A stretch of 44,575 nt of DNA from Flavobacteriales bacterium (GCA_013373595.1 JABXHO010000005.1:1-44575); one strand, 5' to 3'; counted from the first letter of the stretch, positions 25,590 to 35,315 are shown. Translations and numbers: made by a program. The notes: generated by a model from the sequence alone, not told the origin.

Positions 25590-27475
25590 TCCCAGAGTGA
25601 CAGTTTAGCATCTAGGATTCGCTTTTCTTTCTCTACGGATTTCACTTCTCCGTTTAGGTACTTTTCAATCACCAAACTAGCAATTGGAGCCGCCCATGTT
25701 CCTCCACCTCCTCCGGTATTCTCAACGAAAACAGCAATCGCAATTTTTGGATTATCCATCGGTGCAAATGCAATGAAAACAGAGTGGTTGGGCTTTTTGA
25801 TCAAACGTCCGTTCACCAACTTAAAGTTCTCAACTGTTCCTGTTTTACCACAGGTAACAATTCCTGGAATCCGTGCTCGAGAAGCCGTTCCACCAGGTTC
25901 GTGAACACATCTTCTCATCCCTTCTACTACAGGAGGGAAATGCTTTTCATCCACCATGGTTCTATTCTTCACCGTGTATTCTTTGCGAGGTCCTCCACCG
26001 TCAATCGACTTCACGAAGTGAGGCGTATAAAACCAACCTCTATTCGCCATAATCGCGGCTACATTTGCCATTTGAAGTGGCGTCAACTGCACCTCTCCCT
26101 GCCCAATCGAAATCGACTGAATGGCTGAAAATTTCCACTGTCCTTTTCCACGCCAATGGTCATAATATTTTGAATCAGGAATGTTTCCTGCTCGTAAGCC
26201 TGTGATGTCCGTTTCTAGCTTTCTTCCCAGTCCGAAACTGTGCATGTACTCGGCCCAAATATCAATTCCAACCTCCGAATCTTTAAAGCTGCTTTTGTGT
26301 TTTCCTTGTTGAATAATTCGACGGGTTAACGCGTAAAAATAGGGGTTGCACGAATATTGAACGGCCTGTGTTACCGACCCGGGGTGCGGATGGTTGTGAC
26401 ATCCTACCACACTTTTGTTACATGGAAATCCTGTGTTGGCTTGCACCACACCTTCCTGCATTCCAATTAAAGCTTGAATCGGCTTGAAGGTTGATCCTGG
26501 CATGTACTCCGAAGCAAGTGGACGCGGAAACAGGGGTTTGTTCTCATCTTCTACCAATTTTGGGTAGTGCTCGTTGATGTTTTTTCTTCCTACCAAGAGG
26601 TTTGGGTCGTATGTTGGCGCGGAAACCATTGTGAGGATTTCTCCCGTAGCGGGCTCAATTGCCACGATACATCCTTTTTTATTTTGCATCAACTTTTCGC
26701 CGTAGGCTTGCAAGTCGATGTCTAATCCAAGTACAATTCCTTTTGACTGCACCGCCGTAGTGTCGTATTTTCCGTCTTCAAATGAACCCACAGTGTTTTG
26801 TCGGGCAGAAGTTACGATGTACTTCACTCCTTTTTTTCCTCTAAACTCTTTTTCGTAGAAACGCTCAATTCCAGCGCGACCAATTTTGTACGCCGGCTTG
26901 TAGAATGGATCTTTATCAATTTCTGGTTGTGTAACTTCGGCCAAGTACCCCAAAATATTCGCTCCACTTTTGTAGGGGTAATTTCGCATACTCGTTACTT
27001 CTTCGTAAAATCCTTTGAAGTTATCCAACTGCGGAGCGATGCGCGCAATTTCATCGGCGGTTAATTCCTTCAGAAAAGGATAAGGTCGAATTCGCTGATA
27101 ATTTGTTTGGTATTCTTTCGTGTGTGGGTTGAAATATCTCCCCTCTCCTTCTTTGATTTCTTCGATCCGAGCAAGCACCTCGTCCTTGGTCATTCCGATC
27201 AACTTACCAAAGGCAACTGTGTCAAAATCAACCATCTCCTCCTCAATCATCATGAGGTTGTAATAGGTTTTGTTCTCGATCACCTTGTTCCCATTTCGAT
27301 CGAACACGACGGCTCTCGGAGGCGTTACTTCAATCCTTCGCTCCGCAATTCGCTGTGCCTCAAGCTTCCACGTTTCCGTATCCACAACTTGCATGTAAAA
27401 CAACTTGATTCCGTACATCAATCCTGTGATGACGAAAAACGAAATAATCACATATTTTCGCGTGTCAAAATTCAT
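25586..27475 (-). CDS. mrdA: Penicillin-binding protein 2, elongation transpeptidase
   Basis: The 629-aa class B PBP crosslinks peptidoglycan for lateral growth together with RodA. It has one N-terminal TM helix (IISFFVITGLMYGIKLFYMQVV), a pedestal domain (ERRIEVTPPRAVVFDRNGN) and a transpeptidase domain with SxxK at S328 (GSTFKPI), SCN in YSCNPYF and KTG at K544 (CGKTGTVEN). Its start overlaps mreD by 4 bp and its stop overlaps rodA by 4 bp. Length and motif spacing are normal. Confidence 0.96.
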   Translation of the reverse strand: MNFDTRKYVIISFFVITGLMYGIKLFYMQVVDTETWKLEAQRIAERRIEVTPPRAVVFDRNGNKVIENKTYYNLMMIEEEMVDFDTVAFGKLIGMTKDEVLARIEEIKEGEGRYFNPHTKEYQTNYQRIRPYPFLKELTADEIARIAPQLDNFKGFYEEVTSMRNYPYKSGANILGYLAEVTQPEIDKDPFYKPAYKIGRAGIERFYEKEFRGKKGVKYIVTSARQNTVGSFEDGKYDTTAVQSKGIVLGLDIDLQAYGEKLMQNKKGCIVAIEPATGEILTMVSAPTYDPNLLVGRKNINEHYPKLVEDENKPLFPRPLASEYMPGSTFKPIQALIGMQEGVVQANTGFPCNKSVVGCHNHPHPGSVTQAVQYSCNPYFYALTRRIIQQGKHKSSFKDSEVGIDIWAEYMHSFGLGRKLETDITGLRAGNIPDSKYYDHWRGKGQWKFSAIQSISIGQGEVQLTPLQMANVAAIMANRGWFYTPHFVKSIDGGGPRKEYTVKNRTMVDEKHFPPVVEGMRRCVHEPGGTASRARIPGIVTCGKTGTVENFKLVNGRLIKKPNHSVFIAFAPMDNPKIAIAVFVENTGGGGGTWAAPIASLVIEKYLNGEVKSVEKEKRILDAKLSLWE

Positions 27476-27993
27476 ACTCCCCCTCTAGCTGGTCTGCGAA
27501 TAATTAAAAATTGAATTAACAGGCAAAGTCCGAACGATAACGGTAGACTTAGCAATGTTTTTTGCAACACGTATAAAATCTCATCTAAGCGAGACAATTC
27601 GATGAGAAAAAACCAAAAATGGTGAATGAGCAATAAGATCCCGAATGTTCGTAAAAACCATCGGTAGCCCATGTTGTGAACGTTCACTTCTAGGTCAATT
27701 TCGTATCCATCTCTCGGTGCAAATGCTTTGAAAATTATCGGTCTGAAATACGCCATGAGCACCAATGCTGATGCGTGCATTCCATAGGTATTCGACATAG
27801 AGTCGATTGAAATTCCCAGTGCAAACGCCAAGAATAACAGCAAGAAAACGTTGATTTCAACAGGCAGCAGCATGATGTATAACGGATAGATCATCATCAG
27901 CGTTCCCGCTCCTAATTCCACTTTGTTTAGGACGACCACCTGAATAATCAGAAATAACGCGAAGCGTAGGGTATGTAAGAGAATTTTATTCAT
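27472..27993 (-). CDS. mreD: Rod-shape-determining protein MreD
   Basis: The 173-aa inner-membrane protein has five or so TM helices (FALFLIIQVVVLNKV, LMMIYPLYIMLLPV, VFLLLFLAFALGISIDSM and others). The pattern of an early V.LN...L and a later GI.ID....T.GMHA is typical of Bacteroidota MreD. It belongs to the elongasome and links MreC to the membrane. It overlaps mreC by 8 bp and mrdA by 4 bp. Family-level identity is weak in sequence but clear from gene order. Confidence 0.88.
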   Translation of the reverse strand: MNKILLHTLRFALFLIIQVVVLNKVELGAGTLMMIYPLYIMLLPVEINVFLLLFLAFALGISIDSMSNTYGMHASALVLMAYFRPIIFKAFAPRDGYEIDLEVNVHNMGYRWFLRTFGILLLIHHFWFFLIELSRLDEILYVLQKTLLSLPLSFGLCLLIQFLIIRRPARGGV

Positions 27994-28843
27994 CTTCTAT
28001 TGGATCGTCTGGGATTGTTTCTTCTAATTTTTCTTGTTCTGATTTGAGAATGTTTTTTACAACATAAATGTATTGAACCGTTCTAAAGTTTTCCGCAAAG
28101 AGAACGGTTACATCCCAAATGGGCTGACCTTCAACTGGGGCAGTTTTTGCGACTTTCCCTACGGGAATACCACGAGGGAAAATTCCAGACTTTCCTCCTG
28201 TCACAATTTGCGACCATTTTTTGATCGATCGATCATTTGAAACGCCAATCATGCTTCCACGTCTAGGATCGACACCGTCCCATTTCAAAAGACCCGGTTC
28301 TCTCGAACTACTGATCATCACATCCACATTGATATCTTTTGTCAAACACGACTTGATTACGGAAAAGTGTTCGCTTACGTTGTGAATTACACCCACAACT
28401 CCTTGATCAGAAATAACACCCATTCCTCTCTCTACTCCTTGCTTTTTTCCAATGTTGAGCGTAAAGTAATTGTTTCTTCGACTGAAGGTAGAGCTAATAA
28501 TTTCTCCGGGAATGTATTCGAATCGTTGAATGAAATCATCTTTTGTCAGAACCACGGAATCAATTCCCATTGGCGCCTTTAACGCTAGCTTATTGACAGT
28601 CAACTGCTCACGAAGCCATTTGTTCTCTTCCTGTAATTTCTTGTTACTTCCGCTTAATTCAAAATGCTTTGTCACGTCATTGCTCCAGCTCATAACCGTT
28701 CCTGAAACAGTCGATGCCGTTGTCAAATACTGTGACCTCGGAAAAGTGCTGAATGTAAATAGAATTGTCAACGCAATTCCTTGGAGAAGAGCGAAAAACA
28801 GGAGAACACGAAACCGACGAATGAAAGCCAGAAAATTGCGCAT
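27986..28843 (-). CDS. mreC: Rod-shape-determining protein MreC
   Basis: The product is 285 aa from the ATG at 28843 (MRNFLAFIRRFR). It has a short cytoplasmic end, one TM helix (VLLFFALLQGIALTILFTF), a coiled coil (SGSNKKLQEENKWLREQL) and the periplasmic beta domain with YIPGEIISSTFSRRNNYFTLNIGKKQGVERGMGVI, typical of MreC. It scaffolds PBP2-RodA in the periplasm. It leads the mreC-mreD-mrdA-rodA unit. Unlike the usual arrangement, mreB is not next to it but about 10.5 kb away across an accessory island. Confidence 0.95.
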   Translation of the reverse strand: MRNFLAFIRRFRVLLFFALLQGIALTILFTFSTFPRSQYLTTASTVSGTVMSWSNDVTKHFELSGSNKKLQEENKWLREQLTVNKLALKAPMGIDSVVLTKDDFIQRFEYIPGEIISSTFSRRNNYFTLNIGKKQGVERGMGVISDQGVVGVIHNVSEHFSVIKSCLTKDINVDVMISSSREPGLLKWDGVDPRRGSMIGVSNDRSIKKWSQIVTGGKSGIFPRGIPVGKVAKTAPVEGQPIWDVTVLFAENFRTVQYIYVVKNILKSEQEKLEETIPDDPIEDE

Positions 28844-29042
28844 ATACAAATTTAATCCAAATTTCGCATTGAGAAATCTATTCGGTCAAAAAAGGGCGAA
28901 TCATGGTGCTTTTAAGGTCAGATTTAAAAAAAATTGTGATCTCATTTGTTTCTGATTCAGAATTCACTTCGTATCTCAATCAATTCTCGCTCTTTTTCTT
29001 GTATTTTTACTTAAATCATTAAAACCACTTCCTCATTCAATA

Positions 29043-30062
29043 ATGGAGAAAGAACCACTGAAAGCCGCTATTCATCAATGCATAGAAGCAATAGCAAAAG
29101 ATCCAAAAAATCCGACCTTGTATCAGGACTTGGGTGACTTACAACGTCAATGTGGTGATGCCTTGGGAGCTTCGCAGTCTTATCGGAGTGCGCGCGTGCT
29201 TCGAGACCACCAGTTATCTGCAAAAAAGTCGGATCTACACTTTCAGTCTTCGGTTGACAACACCGATGCTTATCTCGATTTATTGAAAAAGAGTTTGACG
29301 TATCAATTATGGGATGCTAGCGATGGAAGTTCCTACGAAATGAGGGCTTCTAAACCTTTGATTAGTGCCGTTCGACTTCTGCAACGAACCAAAGAGTTTT
29401 TCAAACCTTCTAGTGCTGAACAACGCGAATTCGGAATGGATTGGCCCTCCAAAGCGTACACCATGGTTGGAATTGAGCGATTGAACAATATTGAGTATTG
29501 CGCCAAAGTTATTTTGCAAGATGGCATCGAAGGAGATTTTATTGAAACAGGTGTTTGGAGAGGAGGCAGCACAATTTTTATGCGAGCTGTGCTCAAGGCA
29601 TACGGCGATCAAAAGCGCTCAGTTTGGGTGGCAGATTCGTTCGAAGGAATGCCAAAACCGAATGCTACGGAATATCCTGCCGACAAAAAATTTGACCTTT
29701 CAATGTGGAAAACCCTTGCTGTTAGTGCTGATGAGGTTCGTAACAATTTCAAACGTTTCGGATTGCTCAACGATCAAGTGAAATTCTTGGAAGGATGGTT
29801 CTCAGAAACACTTCCCAACGCTCCAATTGATCAACTCTCGATGATTCGATTGGACGGTGATTTATACGAATCAACGATGGATGCTTTGAATCACTTATAC
29901 GCCAAACTCTCGCCTGGAGGATTTGTGATTGTAGATGATTACCATTGTGCAGAACCGTGTAAACAAGCAGTGAACAATTTCCGAAAGAAACACCAGATCA
30001 CAGAAGAAATCATCGGTGTTGATTGGTCGGCTGTTTATTGGAGAAAAGCAAACAAGTCATGA
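29043..30062 (+). CDS. TylF/MycF-type SAM-dependent O-methyltransferase with TPR-like N-terminus
   Basis: The 339-aa product begins with a helical TPR-like part (AIAKDPKNPTLYQDLGDLQR, then GDALGASQSYRSARVL). The macrocin O-methyltransferase family domain follows from about residue 110: KAYTMVGIERLNNIEYC, then GDFIETGVWRGGSTIFMRA (SAM site), VWVADSFEGMPKP, and MIRLDGDLYESTMDAL with GGFVIVDDYH (acidic metal and SAM-binding residues). Relatives methylate sugar hydroxyls in natural products and surface glycans. The next gene starts at the overlapping ATGA. It is the first plus-strand gene of the island between mreC and mreB. Confidence 0.88.
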   Translation: MEKEPLKAAIHQCIEAIAKDPKNPTLYQDLGDLQRQCGDALGASQSYRSARVLRDHQLSAKKSDLHFQSSVDNTDAYLDLLKKSLTYQLWDASDGSSYEMRASKPLISAVRLLQRTKEFFKPSSAEQREFGMDWPSKAYTMVGIERLNNIEYCAKVILQDGIEGDFIETGVWRGGSTIFMRAVLKAYGDQKRSVWVADSFEGMPKPNATEYPADKKFDLSMWKTLAVSADEVRNNFKRFGLLNDQVKFLEGWFSETLPNAPIDQLSMIRLDGDLYESTMDALNHLYAKLSPGGFVIVDDYHCAEPCKQAVNNFRKKHQITEEIIGVDWSAVYWRKANKS

Positions 30063-31351
30063 GTATGCAGGAAGCGAATTGGCAACAGGTAGAATCCGCG
30101 TCTTCTAAAAAAATGAAGGCTTGGCTCGAGAGTTTAACGGAAAAAACCTGCGCTGAAAATGAAAAAGGTGATTTCCCAAAAACCCTCTTTATCCTAGACA
30201 ATGATTATGGAGAGTTAACGACCATTCTTTACCTAATTCAGGGACAGTCGTGTTTTAGCAATTCAAAATTAGTGCTAAGTCCACGCGTATTTCAAAAAAA
30301 CCGAAATGTATTACCCGAACGCGTAGCAATGTGGGAAACGGAAGAAGACCTCGAAAATCACCTCACTTCCTTTCAACCCGATGTGCTTGTGTTAGCGGCT
30401 GGATACTTAATTCCTGTCCACAATTTGCTCACCAACGAAGCACTTGAACGTATTTGTCGTTTGGCGACGGATCAAAACACAACTGTGATCACGGCAGATC
30501 CATTTTTGGGCTTGCTCTCGGAGTGGTCTTCCAAAGGTTTGGACAACATCATTTCCATTGACATTCCAACGGATGCCGACGAAAATTTAGAAATGATGAA
30601 GCGTCGTGCAGATCTAAAGTTGCACACAGAACTAGCTAGAGCCAATGCCTACTTGAAAGATTTTCATCACTTGTACCCGACCTACACGGACATGGAAGGT
30701 GTTGACGTTTTTCGTTCGGACGAGAAAAACCGAAGCTTTTTCAATGATCAACTGGTGATTCCTGACGAACTTCAAACTCCCAATTCTGCAGACAAACCAC
30801 ATTGGGTTTTCATCATTTCTGAAGTTGATTTTCAAACGCAAAGCATGCATTTGGGAGTACCTAAATTCATCACAATCGTACTAGAGCTATTGACTCAAGG
30901 AGCCAAGCTCGATCGTAAAATTATCTTTCTCGGGCCGAGTTCGCTGATTGAAATATTACATGCTTCTGAAGCTACAGCCGGTTATGACATTCACCTTTTT
31001 AATTTTGGGGCTTACGAAATCGTGATGTCGCTACTCCTCACGGCAGAATATTCTTTCTACTGGAATGTGGTTTCTCACACTATTTTGATTCAATTATGGA
31101 ACGGTCGACCTGTTATTTTATTGGATAAAGGTCATTTAGCTCGATCTATTCCAAGTTTATATGAACGCGTTATTGCCTGGTATTATCAAGGTTGGGAACC
31201 ACGTTATTTTGACCAAAATGATCCCATTTCTCTCGAAAAATTAGCAGAATATCGTGAAGAACATGCGAAACAAAAAGCCGTATTGATGAAGGCTTACCGT
31301 CGTGCACCGTCTCCCGAGAATCTATTTAAATCCTTGATTGAAGGCAAGTAA
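30059..31351 (+). CDS. Unrecognised cytosolic protein coupled to the methyltransferase
   Basis: The 430-aa product starts at the ATG at 30059, which overlaps the methyltransferase stop as ATGA; this coupling decides the start over the in-frame alternative at 30023. No signal peptide or TM is seen. It looks like two Rossmann-like halves (KTLFILDNDYGELTTILYLI, DVLVLAAGYLIPV; then HWVFIISEVDF, KIIFLGPSSLIEIL, WNGRPVILLDKGH), which recalls GT-B glycosyltransferases, but no clear sugar-nucleotide motif is visible. Its 3' end overlaps the convergent GT2 gene by 58 bp. I do not recognise the family; a glycosyltransferase-like role is only suggested by the neighbours. Confidence 0.7.
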   Translation: MSMQEANWQQVESASSKKMKAWLESLTEKTCAENEKGDFPKTLFILDNDYGELTTILYLIQGQSCFSNSKLVLSPRVFQKNRNVLPERVAMWETEEDLENHLTSFQPDVLVLAAGYLIPVHNLLTNEALERICRLATDQNTTVITADPFLGLLSEWSSKGLDNIISIDIPTDADENLEMMKRRADLKLHTELARANAYLKDFHHLYPTYTDMEGVDVFRSDEKNRSFFNDQLVIPDELQTPNSADKPHWVFIISEVDFQTQSMHLGVPKFITIVLELLTQGAKLDRKIIFLGPSSLIEILHASEATAGYDIHLFNFGAYEIVMSLLLTAEYSFYWNVVSHTILIQLWNGRPVILLDKGHLARSIPSLYERVIAWYYQGWEPRYFDQNDPISLEKLAEYREEHAKQKAVLMKAYRRAPSPENLFKSLIEGK

Positions 31352-32658
31352 TTGGGGTAGCTGTGCCACTTCCTTTTCAACATTTGGAAATCAGTTTCCG
31401 ACCAGCCCAAAGCTAAAGGTCCCTGAGATGAAATACCTGAAATGTGCACTACCACACATGTGAAATCTCGACGATTTGCCTGGATGCACAGATCAATGAG
31501 ATGCATCGCGTTTGGAATGGTTTCAGTGTCAAATCCGCCAGTAGCGAGTAATACTTCTCGCCGAACTAAGAAACAACCTGCATCTAGCCATTGCTGTTTC
31601 GAAAAACCTATCACTTGTTCTGCTGTTGGCGCCAACACGTCTGCTCCCGATTCATTTAACGCATTGACCAAATCAACAAGGGCAGATGCGTCATCCACTT
31701 GTACTGAATCATCCAGAAAGCAGACTATTTTCTTCTGCGAAGCCTGAAATCCTTCCATTTTCCAAGATGCCTCATTTTCCCTTCGAGGAACTTCAATTAT
31801 CGCATCTTCAACCATTTCAATCTGCTTCAAGCGGTCCGAAATTGTACTTCCCTTGGGCACAATAAATTCAAGGTCGCCCAAGGTCAAATCAGTGCGTTCT
31901 TTCTCTTCAAACGTAAACGGAGGTACATCACTCGTCCGAATCAGCGGTAGCTCCATTCGGTCAATCGACCTATCAGTTAATCGCCTCCACATTTCAAAAG
32001 CCGCTGCACTCGTCAGTGTATCACTTGCCCTTTCGTTGTGCAGTCGATAGTGATACAATACCTCATCGATCAACTCAAAATGTGCGACTTCCTCCAGTTG
32101 CAAAAAGATATCACAATCTTCTCCTGCTTGCATAAAATCGTCAAATCCTTGCCAGCCGAGTGTTCGATCGTATGCTGATTTTCGAATGAGGTAAGGCTGT
32201 GCCTGATTGAACACATCCGACACCATTCCCTTGAAGTAATGCCGTGGTCCGAATGGAAACCATTGTGTTTCTTCTACGTGCTCACTTTGCTGATTAATGA
32301 AGGATCGCCTTCCTCGAATGAGACTTGCCCACGGATTTGCTTTGGCTGCTTCAATAAATTGTTCAACTGCGTTGGGGGCCAGTTCATCATCATCGTCGAG
32401 TGGCAAAATGTACGGATAATTGTTCTGAGCACTCAAAAATGCACGTGATCTTGCAATACCTTGATTTTCGTTGAAATAGACACTCACTTTTGGGTGATTA
32501 GACTCTTGCATCTCTTCCAAAATACGCCGTGAACGTTCATCTCCACCATCCCACACAAGAGACAAGTGCCAGGCATCGCTGCTTTGTTGAAACACCGATT
32601 GGATACATTGGTTCAAAAATTCCCCTTTGAATACTGGAACTTCGATAGAAATGATCAT
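31294..32658 (-). CDS. Glycosyltransferase family 2 with a second degenerate GT-A-like half
   Basis: The 454-aa product begins with a GT2 domain: ISIEVPVFKGEFLNQCIQSV, LSLVWDGGDERS, NENQGIARSRAFL, then LPLDDDDELAP with the metal-binding aspartates (near residue 115). From about residue 290 a second GT-A-like half follows (KKIVCFLDDSVQVDD, then AGCFLVRREVLLATGGFDTE). It keeps the shape of the GT2 acceptor half but is poor in the early nucleotide-binding part. No TM segments are seen, so it acts in the cytosol or at the membrane surface. It converges on, and overlaps by 58 bp, the preceding gene and is divergent from the kinase gene. Substrate is unknown. Confidence 0.82.
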   Translation of the reverse strand: MIISIEVPVFKGEFLNQCIQSVFQQSSDAWHLSLVWDGGDERSRRILEEMQESNHPKVSVYFNENQGIARSRAFLSAQNNYPYILPLDDDDELAPNAVEQFIEAAKANPWASLIRGRRSFINQQSEHVEETQWFPFGPRHYFKGMVSDVFNQAQPYLIRKSAYDRTLGWQGFDDFMQAGEDCDIFLQLEEVAHFELIDEVLYHYRLHNERASDTLTSAAAFEMWRRLTDRSIDRMELPLIRTSDVPPFTFEEKERTDLTLGDLEFIVPKGSTISDRLKQIEMVEDAIIEVPRRENEASWKMEGFQASQKKIVCFLDDSVQVDDASALVDLVNALNESGADVLAPTAEQVIGFSKQQWLDAGCFLVRREVLLATGGFDTETIPNAMHLIDLCIQANRRDFTCVVVHISGISSQGPLALGWSETDFQMLKRKWHSYPNYLPSIKDLNRFSGDGARR

Positions 32659-32746
32659 AAAATTGCTTGCTAGTGGTTGAGTTTAATTGAACCAAAATGG
32701 TTATTATTAACCAATCTGATTCACTATCAAACTTAGCGAAAATATC

Positions 32747-33688
32747 TTGAAACACGAGAGCTATTTCTTCAATAAACTACCCCAAATTGCCCAGAAAATC
32801 GCACTTCAACGAATCGAAAGTGAAGAAGACCTCAATTGGGTCAACAATTTGGATCAAACCGTGTATGCACTTGCTCAAAAATGGGAGCTTACGCTAGGAG
32901 AAGTATTGAAGGGAGGCACAGCCAGTTTAATTCTTGAAGCAACAGGAAAAGATGGAAAACAAGCAGTTCTCAAAATCGCCTTACCAGGAAACTCTATTTA
33001 TACCGAAGCTTTGGTGCTGAACGCGACAAATGGAAACGGCTATGTATCGCTTTACGATGTTGATTTTGAATGGGAAGCGATGCTGTTGGAAAAGCTTGGA
33101 GCACCGCTTAGCGGAACGCTCAAAACCATTGATGAACACATTGTGATTCTTTGCGAAACCTTGAAAAAATCATGGGTAAAACCGCATTTGCTCAATCTTC
33201 CGACGGCTATTCACAAAGCCTTGGAGATGAAGGAAATTATTCAAGAAAAATGGAAAGGATTGAATCAACCCTTTTCTCAAAAATCGCTTGATTTGGCTAT
33301 GGAATACGTCGAGTTAAGAACGAACGCTTTTGATCTGGATAACTGCGTTCTGACACATGGCGATGCACATGGATTCAACATCTTGGAGACTCACGATGGC
33401 ACGTACAAATTTGTAGATCCTGATGGTGTGATTGCCGAAAAAGCCTATGACTTGATCTGCATCATGCGCGATTGGAGTGATGACCTACTCTCTGGAAATC
33501 CACTTGAAGAATTACGTAAACGTTGCTCGTGGTTAGCAGAACTAACGGGGGCAGATGAAGACGCAATTTGGCAATGGGGATACCTTGGACGTCTGGTGAT
33601 TGGACTCACCTTACTCGAACTGGGAAAGGAAAAAGAAGGTCGAAAAACACTGAAAGTATCGGATGAAATTTCGCGTCAGTTGTTGTGA
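32747..33688 (+). CDS. Aminoglycoside/hydroxyurea phosphotransferase-like kinase (APH(6)/Hur type)
   Basis: The 313-aa product starts at a TTG (32747); no better in-frame ATG is near, so the start is approximate. It has the APH-type kinase pattern: GGTASLILEATGKDGKQAVL (nucleotide loop, with the VLKIALPG lysine), LLEKLGAPLSG, then the catalytic HGDAHGFNIL and metal-binding DPDG. The W-x-L...GG.AS and LLE.LG..L elements are closest to the APH(6)/hydroxyurea kinase family. Relatives phosphorylate small hydroxyl compounds, some of them antibiotics. Here it sits inside a glycan or secondary-metabolite-like island, so self-protection or a biosynthetic phosphorylation is possible (inference). Resistance cannot be concluded. 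Confidence 0.8.
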   Translation: MKHESYFFNKLPQIAQKIALQRIESEEDLNWVNNLDQTVYALAQKWELTLGEVLKGGTASLILEATGKDGKQAVLKIALPGNSIYTEALVLNATNGNGYVSLYDVDFEWEAMLLEKLGAPLSGTLKTIDEHIVILCETLKKSWVKPHLLNLPTAIHKALEMKEIIQEKWKGLNQPFSQKSLDLAMEYVELRTNAFDLDNCVLTHGDAHGFNILETHDGTYKFVDPDGVIAEKAYDLICIMRDWSDDLLSGNPLEELRKRCSWLAELTGADEDAIWQWGYLGRLVIGLTLLELGKEKEGRKTLKVSDEISRQLL

Positions 33689-33689
33689 C

Positions 33690-35315
33690 TTACGTCAATT
33701 GCTTCACGTCTTCGAGCCAAACATCCAAATCTTCCGCTGATTTCACAAAAGCAGTTTCTTCATACGTCTTCAACAAGGATAATTCCATGATTTCCTTTTT
33801 CGTGAGCACATCCGAAGGCGAAATACGCGAAATGAATTCATCGATAATTCCGAAAATGGATCGGTCATGCACTTTGGTAACACCCCAAATTCCAGAAACA
33901 ACCCGCACGAGTTCCTTTAAATACACCTCTAAAAAATGCTCAAATGGAATGTCCTGCGTTTTTTCCAATACCAATTTCTGTGAAGTAGAAAGTACCTTCA
34001 ATGCAGATTCATCAACCTTTGTGTTTGTTTGATGTGCTTGTTCAATGTTTAGGCGATTGATGAAATACCCACGAAACACATGGGAAAACTGCTCGTTCAA
34101 GGCATCCGATTTATTTCGCTTGTTGAGTGAGTTTTCTCGCTCAGATGTATACTGATTCACCACGGCTTCGCTGGCTTGAAGTCGAGAATGAAGTGCATTG
34201 CTTCGGTTTTCTTGCTCTAAATAACCACTAAGTCGATGAATCAACTCGCGGTAATTTCTCAAGTTTTCAGTCGCTAATGGCGATGCCGGCAAAACAGGCT
34301 CTTGTGCTTTCAGCGTTTCAACAACCTTCTGCAATTCATCAACAGGCAATGTTGTGAGCGATAAATGAATGGGAGAATCTACTTGATTGAAAAATAACTT
34401 GATTCCTTCCTCCGTGCAATAACTCACCGTTTCAGGAATTTCTTCCCAGTTGAGACGCATTGGGCAATAACGCCATACCAAGCTGAGCCCTCGGGATTTC
34501 ATCAACACATTGAAATATGCTGCGTTTTCCATGACTTTTTCAAACGAAGCTCCTCGACGAATTTTCTCGTAGGTTGTTTTCTTAAACGAATCTATCGAAA
34601 TGTGAATCCAGCAGTTGAAACGCTCCAGCAATGCCTTTATGGAATCATTGAGAATGGTTGCATTCGTCAAAATGCACGTTTTAATCTTTGGGTTCACCTC
34701 ACTAATCGCCTCCCAAATCCGTTGGTATGCTCCGATCATGAATGGTTCTCCTCCCATGAAATCCGTTTCAACTACGTATGGCAAAAACGGCTTCAATTGC
34801 TCGACAAAAGTCTCATCGTATGGGTTGGGCATTGCGGGTAATCCTTCTCTGTGAAGACGAATAGAAGACGAAGCCAATCCGTGGCACATCACACACTGTA
34901 AGTTGCAGTTGTTATGGATGTTAAACTCCAACTTCATGGGGAAATTAATGCTTTCACCCGAGACATTCTCTTGTGCGCGTTTCACAGCAAAATGCTTCGC
35001 TTGTTGACTGTAAAAATTCGCATGAGACCCTCCAAAATCACGCGAGATAATTTGTTCTCGACACTTTTCGCAACCGCTTGGAAAATGACCACTTTGAAGC
35101 TCTTCGCGCATCTTGTTGGCTACATCACTTCTCCATATTTCCTCCAATGAGTTCTTGGGATAAACACCCATTACCTGCGTTCGGTTGAAACAACATGCCG
35201 TTACTATACCCAATTGTGAAAAATGCAAGTTCATGGATGGCGCGGGGCACATCGTATGGAGAGACGCATCTCCCCGAAAGTCATTGTATTCTTTCAATAT
35301 GGATTGATCAATCAT
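33690..35315 (-). CDS. Radical SAM enzyme with SPASM/twitch-like N-terminal cysteines
   Basis: The 541-aa product has the radical SAM cluster motif CNLQCVMC (CxxxCxxC) after residue 130 and the GGEP motif (MGGEPFMIG) about 55 residues later. Before the core lies a Cys-containing segment (MCPAPSMNLHFSQ, TACCFNR, then GCEKC) that looks like a SPASM/twitch auxiliary-cluster region placed at the N-terminus. The last 150 residues are helical and unrecognised. Its start overlaps the GMC oxidoreductase stop by 8 bp, so it is the last gene of the four-gene unit. Known relatives modify peptides, sugars or aminoglycoside-like substrates; the substrate here is unknown. Confidence 0.85.
   Translation of the reverse strand: MIDQSILKEYNDFRGDASLHTMCPAPSMNLHFSQLGIVTACCFNRTQVMGVYPKNSLEEIWRSDVANKMREELQSGHFPSGCEKCREQIISRDFGGSHANFYSQQAKHFAVKRAQENVSGESINFPMKLEFNIHNNCNLQCVMCHGLASSSIRLHREGLPAMPNPYDETFVEQLKPFLPYVVETDFMGGEPFMIGAYQRIWEAISEVNPKIKTCILTNATILNDSIKALLERFNCWIHISIDSFKKTTYEKIRRGASFEKVMENAAYFNVLMKSRGLSLVWRYCPMRLNWEEIPETVSYCTEEGIKLFFNQVDSPIHLSLTTLPVDELQKVVETLKAQEPVLPASPLATENLRNYRELIHRLSGYLEQENRSNALHSRLQASEAVVNQYTSERENSLNKRNKSDALNEQFSHVFRGYFINRLNIEQAHQTNTKVDESALKVLSTSQKLVLEKTQDIPFEHFLEVYLKELVRVVSGIWGVTKVHDRSIFGIIDEFISRISPSDVLTKKEIMELSLLKTYEETAFVKSAEDLDVWLEDVKQLT

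Noticed and set aside
28847-28854. TAnnTTTG match on the minus strand just upstream of mreC
   Set aside because: It is 3 bp from the ATG with no -33 partner; not accepted as the mreC promoter.
30023-30058. Upstream start for the 430-aa island protein
   Set aside because: It would overlap the methyltransferase gene by 40 bp; the ATGA overlap at 30059 is the more natural start.
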